A stretch of 58,071 bases of DNA, taken from positions 1 through 58,071 of the forward strand of contig JAFEGP010000011.1 of assembly GCA_018239815.1 (NCBI GenBank), in the 5' to 3' direction. Positions 8,970 to 16,992 of the stretch are shown piece after piece. The notes below the pieces were generated by a model. That model was not told the origin of the DNA, did not search any database, and saw nothing but the letters and a program-made list of their open reading frames with translations. How positions within the stretch are numbered: position 1 is the stretch's first letter; every line of letters starts with the position of its first letter. The DNA comes from Verrucomicrobiota bacterium (GTDB taxonomy: Bacteria; Chlamydiota; Chlamydiia; Chlamydiales; JAAKFR01). Both the position numbers and the translations under genes were made by a program.

Positions 8970-10615
8970 AAATTGGTATTGATTTAGGTACAACAAATTC
9001 TACGCTAAGCTACGGAGAAGATTCGAATATTTCTTTGTTTGATATTGAGCAGTTTATCGATCACCAACTTCTTGGAAAGGAAACAAGTTTACCTTCATTT
9101 GTGTTTCTTTCCCCAGAAGGCGAGGAAATTGTAGGTGTTTATGCTAAAGAAAGGGGATCGGAAGTGCCTGATCGTGTAGTGCATAGCGCGAAATCTTGGC
9201 TTTGTCATGCACAAATGGATCGTCGAGCACCCTTTCTTCCTCAAGGTGAATGTGAAAAAAAACTGAGTCCCGTTGACGCCTGTTGTATGTATTTGCGTCA
9301 TTTAAAACAAACCTGGGAGGCAGAACATGGTTCTTTGCAACAGCATACAGTGATCGTGACAGTACCAGCTTCATTTGATCCCTCTGCTCGACAGCTTGTA
9401 GAAGAGGCGTGTGATGCGGCAGGATTGCCTCCACGACTTTTGATAGAAGAACCTCTTGCAGCTTTCTACGCTTGGTTATTTGAACACCAACAGAGTTGGC
9501 GTAATATTCTTAAAGTAGGAGATACAGTCTTAGTTGTAGACATAGGTGGAGGCACAACAGACTTTAGTTTAATTAAAGTTGAAGAGCAAGAAGGTGCTAT
9601 TGCATTAGAAAGGATGGCCGTAGGCGAACACCTCTTGTTGGGTGGGGATAATATGGATCTTGCACTTGCCTATTATATCCAACAACATCATCAACTGGCT
9701 TTGGATGATTGGCAAATAAGAGTGTTGATTCACGCTTGTCGTAATGCAAAAGAAAAACTTCTTGCTAAGGATGCTCCTCAAAGTATGGAAATTATTATTC
9801 CTGGAAGAGGTAGTTCTTTAATAGGAGGTATGACAAGTGTCACGCTTACACAACAAGAGATTGTTCATTTATTAGTTGAGGGCTTTTTCCCAAAAGTTTC
9901 TTTTGATGAAGGTACGCATAAAAGCCAACGCATAGGTTTAACTGAGGATAATCTCACCTATGTTAAAGATCCCAGAATCACAGCGCATCTGGCTCAGTTT
10001 TTAATCCAACCTCCTTCAGCCATTCTTTTTAATGGAGGTGTGATGCATTGCGAAGCCTTTCGCCAACGCCTGATTGAGCAAGTTCAGCTTTGGAAAGGTT
10101 CTGATGTGCTGGAGTTGCCAGATGCAGACTACAATTTTGCTGTGAGTCGAGGGGCTGTTTATTATGGGCAGGTTCGTGAAGGAGAAGGAATTCGTGTACG
10201 TGCTCCGATTGCCAAAAGCTATTTTATTGGAGTCGAGCGTCCTGCTCCAGCTGTTCCTGGTCTTTTACCCATTGTTCAAGGAGTATGCATTGTTCCCAAA
10301 GGTATGGAAGAAGGAGATGAAGTTTCTTTAGCACAAACATTTTCTTTGTGTGTAGGTGAACCCGTCCAGTTTCGTTTTTTTGCTTCTATGCAAACAGCTT
10401 CAGTTGGTTCAATAAGTTCTGTTGAGACTTTGACAGAATTGCATCCTATCGAAACAACCCTTGAAGGAGAAGATGTCTCTTTAGTACGTGTACAGTTAAA
10501 AGCAAAAATTACAGAACTGGGTGTCTTAGAACTGTGGTGTTCGTCCCCAAATAAGGCCTGGAAATTGGAATTTAATGTAAGAGCGCAAGCCTCACTGTCT
10601 CTTGCTTCATCTTAG
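8966..10615 (+). CDS. Atypical Hsp70 family protein (DnaK-like ATPase)
   Basis: A 549-residue Hsp70. The phosphate-1 motif GIDLGTTNSTLSYGED is at residues 3-18, phosphate 2 is VVDIGGGTTDFSLIKVE (~190-206) and the adenosine region is ILFNGGVM (~350). The nucleotide-binding domain is complete. The C-terminal part of ~150 residues is beta-rich and much shorter than in DnaK, and the alpha-helical lid with the EEVD-like tail is missing. This matches the Hsp70 group that co-occurs with DUF2760, not the housekeeping DnaK. Its 3' end overlaps the convergent sufE gene by 44 bases. Confidence 0.88.
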   Translation: MKIGIDLGTTNSTLSYGEDSNISLFDIEQFIDHQLLGKETSLPSFVFLSPEGEEIVGVYAKERGSEVPDRVVHSAKSWLCHAQMDRRAPFLPQGECEKKLSPVDACCMYLRHLKQTWEAEHGSLQQHTVIVTVPASFDPSARQLVEEACDAAGLPPRLLIEEPLAAFYAWLFEHQQSWRNILKVGDTVLVVDIGGGTTDFSLIKVEEQEGAIALERMAVGEHLLLGGDNMDLALAYYIQQHHQLALDDWQIRVLIHACRNAKEKLLAKDAPQSMEIIIPGRGSSLIGGMTSVTLTQQEIVHLLVEGFFPKVSFDEGTHKSQRIGLTEDNLTYVKDPRITAHLAQFLIQPPSAILFNGGVMHCEAFRQRLIEQVQLWKGSDVLELPDADYNFAVSRGAVYYGQVREGEGIRVRAPIAKSYFIGVERPAPAVPGLLPIVQGVCIVPKGMEEGDEVSLAQTFSLCVGEPVQFRFFASMQTASVGSISSVETLTELHPIETTLEGEDVSLVRVQLKAKITELGVLELWCSSPNKAWKLEFNVRAQASLSLASS

Positions 10616-10976
10616 ACCACAGGCTTGCAACGCCATTCACGCGTGTGGGAGAAAGGCTAGTAAGAATTCCTAAGTCTTTCAAAAAAGTAGGGGGAGTCAT
10701 CAAGAATTCCTTGGGTTCCATGCCCTCATAAAAATTGATGAGTAGAGCAGCAAGACCTTTTGAAATTAAAGCATCTGAAAAAGCAGCAAAATGCAGGCGC
10801 CCTTCTTTGAGTTCAGCATGCAAATACATGAGACTTTGACATCCCAAAACCCTGTTTTCTTCTGTTTTCCAATCTAGTTGAAAAACAGGCAGGTCATCCG
10901 CTAAGCGCAATAATTCTTTATAGAGTTGCTCTTGGGATTTGCCTTGAAAGAGCTGTAGAAGCTGGTTACGGGTCAT
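10572..10976 (-). CDS. sufE: SufE family protein (sulfur acceptor for Fe-S assembly)
   Basis: A 134-residue SufE. The acceptor cysteine is C46 in RVLGCQS, the family's sulfur-accepting site, followed by the typical SDALISKGLAALLI and FLKDLGI...LSPTRVNGVASL segments. SufE takes persulfide sulfur from a SufS-type cysteine desulfurase and passes it to the SufBCD scaffold in the cytosol. No other suf gene is in the window. Its last 44 bases are antisense to the 3' end of the Hsp70-like gene, a tail-to-tail overlap that could cause transcript interference. Upstream on the same strand, 14 bases away, is the Inc-like gene. Confidence 0.9.
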   Translation of the reverse strand: MTRNQLLQLFQGKSQEQLYKELLRLADDLPVFQLDWKTEENRVLGCQSLMYLHAELKEGRLHFAAFSDALISKGLAALLINFYEGMEPKEFLMTPPTFLKDLGILTSLSPTRVNGVASLWSKMKQETVRLALLH

Positions 10977-10990
10977 AAAATTAAATATAA

Positions 10991-11842
10991 TTAGGCAGTT
11001 CTCTGTTGAGATTGACGTATTTGTTCTTGAAGTTGAGTTAACTGTGTTTGTAATTCCTCAGCTCGTTGCCGTAGCTGCTCCATCACAGATGTACCGGTTG
11101 TTGAGCGAACCTCTGTTGACAATAGAGGTGCAGAGGAAGAGTAAGCCTTGTGACGTAAGCCTTGGTAAATCACAACACCACCAAAGAAAGCTCCCGAGAA
11201 AATACCCCCCGCAATAGGAATGGTACAACAGATATTAAGATGGATGGTTGCAGCCACCGCGATAAGTAAAGTGGAGGTCCATGTAGGGATAGCATCAATG
11301 TGGTGTTTAAGGCGATTCACCAAAGAGGAGGCTGTATCATTACCACGGGTAGGTTGATGAAAAGTTTTGGCAACAAGAGCGCCTAATAACATACCTCCTA
11401 GGCAACCTGGTCCCATGCCGATTAACATAGGCAGTGTAACAGAACGAAATCCGTACAAAGAGCCGTAACAGACTAAAATCAATCCCCAGGCAAATAAATG
11501 GGCTAAAATGGCCCGATAATGGAGACGAGTATAGTCTGCAATGTCTTCTAATCCGTCTTTGACGGGTTTAATAACATGATGGTAGGTTGCTACACTCATC
11601 CAAGTAATTTTATGCCCCAACCAATGAGTGCCTTGGTGAAAGTAAATCTTTGCTTGAGAAATGGGATACATCACCACTTCCCTTCCAATCCAAGCAGCCC
11701 CGGTCTGCAGAGCATCCATATTTTGACGGATAGCCCGATGCGCTATAGCGCTCAAGGAATCTGAAGGTTCAGAAGGAGCAGGTGCAGTGGAAGGGGAAAA
11801 ACTAGCTCGCCCACAAGAAAATAAAGGATAAAAACGAGACAT
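10991..11842 (-). CDS. Candidate inclusion membrane (Inc-like) protein
   Basis: A 283-residue protein of no known family. It has a soluble N-terminal ~110 residues with a Ser/Pro-rich stretch (14-30), then two paired hydrophobic segments: ~111-131 with ~136-158, and ~189-208 with ~206-228. A polar Ser/Thr linker follows, and a predicted coiled coil runs from ~253 to 282 (MEQLRQRAEELQTQLTQLQEQI). Paired (bilobed) transmembrane segments with coiled coils are the hallmark of chlamydial type-III-secreted Inc proteins. There is no cleavable signal peptide. I chose ATG 11842; a longer frame back to 11953 would run over the infA leader. Function beyond this topology is unknown. Confidence 0.55.
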   Translation of the reverse strand: MSRFYPLFSCGRASFSPSTAPAPSEPSDSLSAIAHRAIRQNMDALQTGAAWIGREVVMYPISQAKIYFHQGTHWLGHKITWMSVATYHHVIKPVKDGLEDIADYTRLHYRAILAHLFAWGLILVCYGSLYGFRSVTLPMLIGMGPGCLGGMLLGALVAKTFHQPTRGNDTASSLVNRLKHHIDAIPTWTSTLLIAVAATIHLNICCTIPIAGGIFSGAFFGGVVIYQGLRHKAYSSSAPLLSTEVRSTTGTSVMEQLRQRAEELQTQLTQLQEQIRQSQQRTA

Positions 11843-11946
11843 AGCTATACACTGTACTCCATACTTGGTTTTTTTGTAAATCTTATAGACACGAACACAT
11901 TCGTGCTGTAAACTAAATGTTTTTGATAGGAGTTTTTTTAAATTAT

Positions 11947-12201
11947 ATGCCAAAAGAAGATTCGATACGTGTAGATGGAGAAATTGTTGAACTACTTCCT
12001 AATATGAATTTTCGTGTTGTACTTCAAAATAAAAGAGAAGTTATTGCGCATCTTTGTGGAAAAATGCGCATGAAAAATATTCGTGTGCTTGTAGGTGATA
12101 AGGTTACTGTTGAAATGTCCCCTTATGACCTTTCAAAAGCGCGCATTGTCTATCGTCAGAATAGACGCCCTGATGAAAATCGACGAGTAGAAGGGGTTTA
12201 A
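11947..12201 (+). CDS. infA: Translation initiation factor IF-1
   Basis: An 84-residue single OB-fold S1-type protein: [20 protein letters not shown], then [20 protein letters not shown] and [17 protein letters not shown]-1 binds the 30S A site during initiation. The frame is open from 11917, but the family begins at MPKED (11947). AGGAG lies 14 bases upstream, an unusually long distance, so translation may be weak or rely on AT-rich unstructured mRNA. The C-terminus carries about ten extra basic residues ([14 protein letters not shown]) compared with the usual ~73. It sits just before tRNA-Thr and tuf, the chlamydial order. Confidence 0.95.
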   Translation: MPKEDSIRVDGEIVELLPNMNFRVVLQNKREVIAHLCGKMRMKNIRVLVGDKVTVEMSPYDLSKARIVYRQNRRPDENRRVEGV

Positions 12202-12255
12202 TACAATCGCTTGCTTTAATTTAGAATTATCACCTAGACTATGCTGTTTTCACAG

Positions 12256-12327
12256 GCCCAGATAGCTCAGTGGTAGAGCACTTGCATGGTAAGCAAGTGG
12301 CCGTAGGTTCAATTCCTATTCTGGGCA
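12256..12327 (+). tRNA. tRNA-Thr (GGT anticodon)
   Basis: A 72-base cloverleaf. The acceptor GCCCAGA pairs with TCTGGGC, the D arm is GCTC/GAGC, the anticodon stem CTTGC/GCAAG holds loop ATGGTAA with anticodon GGT, and the T arm contains GGTTCAATTCC. The discriminator is A and CCA is not encoded. It lies 35 bases before the tuf start, so it is probably co-transcribed with tuf. Confidence 0.96.
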
Positions 12328-12362
12328 GAGAAAAATTGACTCAATAAACATAAGAGGAGAAC

Positions 12363-13547
12363 ATGGCAAAGGAGCAATTTAAGAGGAGTAAACCTCACGT
12401 CAATATTGGGACCATTGGACACGTGGACCACGGTAAAACAACGTTGACAGCGGCAATTACAAAGGTACTTGCTGAAGCCGGTGGTGCGAAGTTCCGTGAT
12501 TACGCTTCTATCGATAACACCCCTGAAGAACAAGCTCGTGGGATTACGATTAACTCAACACACGTTGAATACGAGACAGAGAACCGTCACTATGCACACG
12601 TAGACTGCCCAGGACACGCTGACTATGTGAAGAATATGATCACAGGTGCTGCGCAAATGGACGGAGCTATCCTAGTTGTAGCTGCTACAGACGGTGCGAT
12701 GCCTCAAACAAAAGAACACATTCTCTTGGCTCACCAAGTTGGTGTGCCATCTATCGTTGTTTTCTTAAACAAGTGCGACATGATTGGCGAAGCTGACTCA
12801 GAACTTATCGACCTCGTTGAAATGGAATTAACAGAGTTGCTCGATGCTAAGGGATATAAAGATGCTCCTATCGTTAAAGGATCTGCTCTTAAAGCGCTTG
12901 AAGGGGATCCAAAATACGTAGAAAGCATTAAAGAACTTATGCGTACTGTTGACGCCAAGATCCCAACGCCAGTGCGCGATGTGGATAAGCCATTTTTGAT
13001 GCCTGTTGAGGACGTCTTCTCTATTTCTGGTCGTGGAACTGTTGCTACAGGCCGTGTAGAGCGTGGTGTTGTAAGAACAAACGATAAACTCCAACTCGTT
13101 GGATTGCGTCCTAGCCGTGAAACAGTTGCAACTGGCTTGGAAATGTTCAATAAAACATTAGACGAAGCCCGTGCAGGGGAAAACGTTGGTATCCTTCTGC
13201 GTGGTATTGAAAAGAATGATATCGAGCGTGGAATGGTATTGTGCGCACCAAACAGCGTAACGCCTCACAAGAAGTTTAAAGGAACTGTTTATATCCTCAC
13301 AAAAGAAGAAGGTGGCCGTCATAAGCCTTTCTTTAGCGGATATCGTCCTCAGTTCTACTTTAGAACAACAGACGTTACAGGTACTGTCACTCTCCCAGAA
13401 GGGATAGAGATGGTAATGCCTGGTGATAACGTTGAGTTAGCAGTAGAGCTTATTGCTCCTGTGGCAATGGAAGAAGGTATGCGTTTTGCGATTCGTGAAG
13501 GTGGCCGTACTATCGGTGCTGGAACAATCTCAAAAATCATTGAGTAA
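12363..13547 (+). CDS. tuf: Elongation factor Tu
   Basis: A 394-residue EF-Tu, the GTPase that delivers aminoacyl-tRNA to the ribosome. Motifs seen are GHVDHGKTT (P-loop, ~19-27), RGITI (switch I), DCPGHADY (switch II) and NKCDM (guanine specificity), followed by domains 2 and 3 ending [12 protein letters not shown]. The start follows AGAGGAG with ideal spacing. The gene uses C-ending codons more than its neighbours (AAC, GAC, TTC), as expected for a very highly expressed gene. An intrinsic terminator follows directly. Confidence 0.99.
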   Translation: MAKEQFKRSKPHVNIGTIGHVDHGKTTLTAAITKVLAEAGGAKFRDYASIDNTPEEQARGITINSTHVEYETENRHYAHVDCPGHADYVKNMITGAAQMDGAILVVAATDGAMPQTKEHILLAHQVGVPSIVVFLNKCDMIGEADSELIDLVEMELTELLDAKGYKDAPIVKGSALKALEGDPKYVESIKELMRTVDAKIPTPVRDVDKPFLMPVEDVFSISGRGTVATGRVERGVVRTNDKLQLVGLRPSRETVATGLEMFNKTLDEARAGENVGILLRGIEKNDIERGMVLCAPNSVTPHKKFKGTVYILTKEEGGRHKPFFSGYRPQFYFRTTDVTGTVTLPEGIEMVMPGDNVELAVELIAPVAMEEGMRFAIREGGRTIGAGTISKIIE

Positions 13548-13554
13548 GTGCATC

Positions 13555-13586
13555 GGGTAGGAGTATAAAGACTCCTGCCCCTTTTT
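13555..13586 (+). terminator. Rho-independent terminator after tuf
   Basis: A 10-bp stem, GGGTAGGAGT (13555-13564) with ACTCCTGCCC (13571-13580), has a six-base loop ATAAAG and one G-T pair, followed by CTTTTT. It separates tuf from tRNA-Trp only three bases further on, so tRNA-Trp/secE expression would need read-through or a promoter overlapping this site. Confidence 0.9.
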
Positions 13587-13589
13587 AAT

Positions 13590-13662
13590 GGGTGTGTAGC
13601 TCAGTTGGTAGAGCAGCGATCTCCAAAGTCGCCGGTCGGGGGTTCGAATCCCTCCGCACTCG
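13590..13662 (+). tRNA. tRNA-Trp (CCA anticodon)
   Basis: A 73-base cloverleaf. The acceptor GGGTGTG pairs with CGCACTC (two G-T pairs), the D arm is GCTC/GAGC, the anticodon stem GCGAT/GTCGC flanks CTCCAAA with anticodon CCA, and the T arm is CGGGGGTTCGAATCCCTCC. The discriminator is G and CCA is not encoded. Its position between tuf and secE is conserved in many bacteria. Confidence 0.96.
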
Positions 13663-13794
13663 GTTGTAGGTTTAACATAAAAGATCTTTAGAAATATAGG
13701 TCTAAAGTCTGTAGGGTTACTCAGAAGGCTGGGAACTAAAAAGCAGGCGTTCTTTCGTGTAAAAACGGAGGAAGTTTAAAAGAGGGGGGGAAAC

Positions 13795-14079
13795 ATGCAA
13801 CAAAATTATCAAAAGGTCATGCAAGCAATGGATATAAAGAAAGAGCAGACACAGTCTTCTGTAAACAGCTCAAGTCAACAAAAGCTTGTTGGTTTTATGG
13901 GAGAAGTCAAAAAAGAATTGGGTCGTATCGAATGGACTTCTCAAGAGGAGCTCAAAGCTTATACTAAAATTGTTGTTGCCTGCATGTTTGCCTTTGGATT
14001 TAGCATCTATGTGATCGATTTAGTGATCCGTGGATGTTTAGGTGGCATGAACCTTTTCATCAAACTGCTCACAGGTTAA
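13795..14079 (+). CDS. secE: Preprotein translocase subunit SecE
   Basis: A 94-residue single-span SecE. It has a polar Gln/Ser-rich N-terminus (~1-30), the amphipathic helix FMGEVKKELGRIEWTSQEEL (~34-53), the cytosolic anchor of SecE, and one transmembrane helix VVACMFAFGFSIYVIDLVI (~60-78). It forms the SecYEG channel in the inner membrane. The ATG follows a G-rich ribosome binding site (GAGGGGGGG). It is 4 bases before nusG, the conserved secE-nusG pair. Confidence 0.95.
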   Translation: MQQNYQKVMQAMDIKKEQTQSSVNSSSQQKLVGFMGEVKKELGRIEWTSQEELKAYTKIVVACMFAFGFSIYVIDLVIRGCLGGMNLFIKLLTG

Positions 14080-14083
14080 AAAT

Positions 14084-14629
14084 ATGCATAAGTGGTATGT
14101 TGTTCAAGTTTTTACTGCACAAGAGAAAAAAGTAAAAAAAGCGCTTGAAGATTTTCGTGAATCCTCAGGAGTTTTAGACTTACTCGAAGAAGTGCTCCTT
14201 CCTACCGAAAATGTTTTGGAAGTCAAAAAAGGGGAACAAAAAGTTTCCGAAAAACGTATTTGGCCGGGTTATGTTCTTGTAAAAATGGAATTGACAGATG
14301 AATCCTGGCAATATGTAAAGAGCACAACAGGTGTTATTGACTTCTTAGGAGGGGAAAAGCCCACTGCTCTTAGTGAACGAGAGGTCAATGAAATTTTGCA
14401 GGATCTTGAATCTAAGAGAGGAGAGGTCACTCAAAAGCATCAATTCAATGTGGGAGATAGGGTTAAAATCACAGACGGTGTCTTTGTTAACTTTATCGGT
14501 ACCGTTGTGGAAGTTTTCCACGATAAGGGACGTTTATCAGCCATGGTTTCCATCTTTGGACGTGATACGCGAGTCGATGATCTCGAATTTTGGCAAGTAG
14601 AAGAAGCCGCCGTGGGAACGGAAGGGTAA
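14084..14629 (+). CDS. nusG: Transcription termination/antitermination factor NusG
   Basis: A 181-residue protein. The NGN domain (KWYVVQVFTAQEKKVKKAL, RIWPGYVLVKMELTDESW, TTGVIDFLGG) occupies ~1-115 and the C-terminal KOW domain (FNVGDRVKITDGVFVNFIGTV) ~125-178. It binds the RNA polymerase clamp and couples transcription to Rho or to the ribosome. It starts 4 bases after secE. Confidence 0.97.
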   Translation: MHKWYVVQVFTAQEKKVKKALEDFRESSGVLDLLEEVLLPTENVLEVKKGEQKVSEKRIWPGYVLVKMELTDESWQYVKSTTGVIDFLGGEKPTALSEREVNEILQDLESKRGEVTQKHQFNVGDRVKITDGVFVNFIGTVVEVFHDKGRLSAMVSIFGRDTRVDDLEFWQVEEAAVGTEG

Positions 14630-14647
14630 GTATCCTGAATAAAATCC

Positions 14648-14676
14648 TTCCCCCTAAATCGCAAGAGGACTATAAT
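14648..14676 (+). promoter_or_regulatory. Candidate promoter of the rplKAJL-rpoBC operon
   Basis: The 102-base gap between nusG and rplK contains a perfect TATAAT (14671-14676). A poor -35 (TTCCCC) lies 17 bases upstream. Chlamydial housekeeping promoters often have weak -35 elements. No experimental support is visible. Confidence 0.4.
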
Positions 14677-14731
14677 GCCCGCACATATTACTGCCTCTAG
14701 CTGATGATCACACGCCACATAGGAATTAATT

Positions 14732-15181
14732 ATGGCAAAAAAAATTGTTAAAGTCATTAAATTGCAGATTCCTGCAGGTAAAGCTAATCCAGCGCCTCCA
14801 ATTGGACCGGCGTTAGGTGCTGCACAAGTGAATATCATGGGTTTTTGCAAAGAATTTAATGCGAAAACTCAAGATCGGGTCGGTGATATTCTGCCCGTTG
14901 AAATTACGGTGTATGCTGATAAAACATTTACTTTTATCACTAAACAACCGCCAACCTCTCGTCTTATCTTAAAAGAAATGGGTTTGGAGAAGGGATCTTC
15001 TGTGCCAAACCGGGACAAAGTAGGAAAACTAACACAAAAACAAGTAGCCTCCGTTGCTGAGAAAAAGTTCCCTGACCTAGGGGTGCGTTCTAAGCGAGCC
15101 GCAAAAAGACTCGTTGCTGGTACTGCTCGTAGTATGGGCATCGATGTTGATGAAGGATACGATGAAGGCGACGAAGAATAA
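14732..15181 (+). CDS. rplK: Ribosomal protein L11
   Basis: A 149-residue protein. The N-terminal domain ([35 protein letters not shown]) and the C-terminal rRNA-binding domain (ARSMGIDV near 129-136) are intact. It carries a short acidic extension ([10 protein letters not shown]) beyond the usual ~141 residues. L11 forms the stalk base and the GTPase-associated centre. It starts a run of four ribosomal protein genes and is 2 bases before rplA. Confidence 0.98.
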   Translation: MAKKIVKVIKLQIPAGKANPAPPIGPALGAAQVNIMGFCKEFNAKTQDRVGDILPVEITVYADKTFTFITKQPPTSRLILKEMGLEKGSSVPNRDKVGKLTQKQVASVAEKKFPDLGVRSKRAAKRLVAGTARSMGIDVDEGYDEGDEE

Positions 15182-15183
15182 TT

Positions 15184-15882
15184 ATGGGACATAAAAGCAA
15201 AAGAGTTCGGGAGATTGCTAAGTTCGTGGAGCCTGGTAAGGCTTACACGCTAGACGAAGCTGTCGAAATTTTAAAGAAATGTCCATCTGTCAAATTTGAT
15301 CAAACTGTTGATCTTTCCCTGAAAATAGGGGTTGATCCTAAAAAGTCTGATCAACTGGTGCGAGGCACTGTTTCATTACCGAATGGAACAGGTAAATCGC
15401 TCCGAGTCCTTGTGTTTGCCACAGGTGACAAAATTCAAGAAGCTCTACAAGCTGGCGCTGAATATGCAGGCGGTCTAGAGCTAGTTGAAAAAGTAAAAGG
15501 TGGATGGACTGACTTTGATGCAGTGATTACAACCCCCGATATGATGAGGGAAGTTGGAAAACTAGGGAAAGTGCTGGGACCTCGTGGTCTCATGCCAACG
15601 CCAAAAGCGGGAACAGTGACAGCAGATATCGCAACAGCTGTACGCGAAGTTAAGGCTGGTAAAATTGAATTTAAGCTAGATCGTAATGCGGTATGCAATT
15701 CAGGAATTGGTAAGCTTTTTTTTACCAAAGAAGCCCTGATAGAAAATATCCGTGTATTGCTTCATGCTTTATTTCGAGCTAAACCGGCAGCCGCTAAAGG
15801 GCAGTATTTCTTATCTGTTACCCTGTCTTCGACAATGGGTCCAGGTTTGAAAATTGACTCCCGAGAACTTCCAACGTCGTGA
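15184..15882 (+). CDS. rplA: Ribosomal protein L1
   Basis: A 232-residue L1 with the family blocks [53 protein letters not shown] and [15 protein letters not shown]. It binds 23S rRNA at the L1 stalk and in many bacteria represses its own rplKA mRNA. No clear L1-like leader site could be picked out by eye. It is 7 bases from rplJ. Confidence 0.98.
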   Translation: MGHKSKRVREIAKFVEPGKAYTLDEAVEILKKCPSVKFDQTVDLSLKIGVDPKKSDQLVRGTVSLPNGTGKSLRVLVFATGDKIQEALQAGAEYAGGLELVEKVKGGWTDFDAVITTPDMMREVGKLGKVLGPRGLMPTPKAGTVTADIATAVREVKAGKIEFKLDRNAVCNSGIGKLFFTKEALIENIRVLLHALFRAKPAAAKGQYFLSVTLSSTMGPGLKIDSRELPTS

Positions 15883-15889
15883 GGGCTAG

Positions 15890-16402
15890 ATGAGAGAAGA
15901 AAAACAACTGCTATTAGATGATTTAGCTGACAAAATCCGTACTTCGAAGGGTTTTGTTGTTGCTCAATACAAAGACTTTTCTGCGACACGTTCTCGCGAT
16001 TTTCGCAATCAACTTGCAAAAATTGGTGCTGAATTCGAAGTTGTGCGTAAGAGAGTTTTTATCAAGGCTGCTGAAGCTACGGGTGTGACACTTAACTCGG
16101 ATTCATTTTCTGGGCATATTGCGGTCATCTTTGCAAATGAAGATCCAACAATAACCGTCAAAAGCACAGTAAAATACGCAGAAGACAACGCGAACACTAT
16201 CCTTCCTTTGGGAGGGCATTTGGATGGCGCTGTTTGTTCGAAGGAAGATCTTGCAGCGATTGCAAAACTGCCAAATCTGCCCGAAATGCGCGCTCAATTC
16301 CTTGGCTTACTGCAGGCACCGATGGCACAAACTCTTGGAGCTCTCCAAGCTATTTTGGCCAGTCCGCTTTACTGTTTAGACGAAAAATCCAAACAAAGTT
16401 AG
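15890..16402 (+). CDS. rplJ: Ribosomal protein L10
   Basis: A 170-residue L10 with the N-terminal rRNA/L11-contacting domain (KQLLLDDLADKIRTSKGFVV, RDFRNQLAKIGAEFEVVRKR) and a C-terminal helix that binds L7/L12 dimers (FLGLLQAPMAQTLGALQAIL). It anchors the ribosomal stalk. It is followed 28 bases later by rplL. Confidence 0.97.
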   Translation: MREEKQLLLDDLADKIRTSKGFVVAQYKDFSATRSRDFRNQLAKIGAEFEVVRKRVFIKAAEATGVTLNSDSFSGHIAVIFANEDPTITVKSTVKYAEDNANTILPLGGHLDGAVCSKEDLAAIAKLPNLPEMRAQFLGLLQAPMAQTLGALQAILASPLYCLDEKSKQS

Positions 16403-16430
16403 TTTTAAAATATTGAAAGAGAGGTAATTT

Positions 16431-16832
16431 GTGAGTACTAAAGAAGCAAATTTGGCAGAGATTGTTGAGTTGCTCAGTAATCTTAAGGTTGTCGAGCTAG
16501 CTAAGCTTAAGACTTTACTAGAAGAAACTTGGGGAGTTACAGCGGCAGCTCCTGCAGCTATTGCTGTTGCAGCTGCTCCTGCGGGAGATGCTGCTCCTGC
16601 TGCGGCTGAAGCTACAGACTTCCAAATCACATTAACTGATGCACCAGCTGATAAGAAGATTGGTATCATTAAAGTGATTCGTGAAGTGACAGGTCTTGGC
16701 TTGAAAGAAGCTAAAGACATTGCAGATGCTCCTCCAAAAGTCATTAAGGAGACAGCACCAAAAGCAGAAGCAGAAGATATTAAGAAGAAATTCGAAGCTG
16801 CTGGCGCTAAGGTAACCCTAAAAGGGCTGTAA
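16431..16832 (+). CDS. rplL: Ribosomal protein L7/L12
   Basis: A 133-residue protein starting at GTG after GAGAGG. The N-terminal dimerisation domain (~1-38) is followed by an Ala/Pro-rich hinge (~42-65) and the C-terminal factor-binding domain with [20 protein letters not shown] and [14 protein letters not shown]. It recruits translation GTPases to the ribosome. A strong hairpin follows the stop. Confidence 0.98.
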   Translation: MSTKEANLAEIVELLSNLKVVELAKLKTLLEETWGVTAAAPAAIAVAAAPAGDAAPAAAEATDFQITLTDAPADKKIGIIKVIREVTGLGLKEAKDIADAPPKVIKETAPKAEAEDIKKKFEAAGAKVTLKGL

Positions 16833-16838
16833 TCTTAA

Positions 16839-16877
16839 AAAACTAGAGAGGGTTTGTGAAAAACTCTCTCTAGTTTT
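16839..16877 (+). terminator. Strong hairpin terminator between rplL and rpoB
   Basis: A 17-bp stem, AAAACTAGAGAGGGTTT (16839-16855) with AAACTCTCTCTAGTTTT (16861-16877), has one G-T pair and loop GTGAA. The descending arm ends in TTTT followed by A/T-rich sequence. It probably lowers transcription of rpoBC relative to the ribosomal genes, as the rplL-rpoB attenuator does in E. coli. Confidence 0.85.
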
Positions 16878-16935
16878 ATAGTTTAAAAATTCGATTTGAA
16901 ATCGTGCATTTCAAGTATTGTCGTGTGATGTCTTG

Positions 16936-16971
16936 GATTCTTCCGCTCGGGGCGAGTCGGAGGGTCTTTTT
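16936..16971 (+). promoter_or_regulatory. Second terminator-like attenuator in the rpoB leader
   Basis: GATTCTTCCGCTCG (16936-16949) pairs with CGAGTCGGAGGGTC (16953-16966) around loop GGG, with two single-base bulges and G-T pairs, and is followed by TTTTT (16967-16971). It ends 21 bases before the rpoB ATG. It has the shape of an intrinsic terminator placed in a leader, so it may attenuate rpoBC. Confidence 0.6.
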
Positions 16972-16992
16972 GTTTAATCAATGTGAGGGCAT

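Noticed and set aside
12731-13540. Open frames antisense to tuf
   Set aside because: Mirror frames caused by tuf codon bias (Ser/Thr/Pro-rich translations); no initiation signals.
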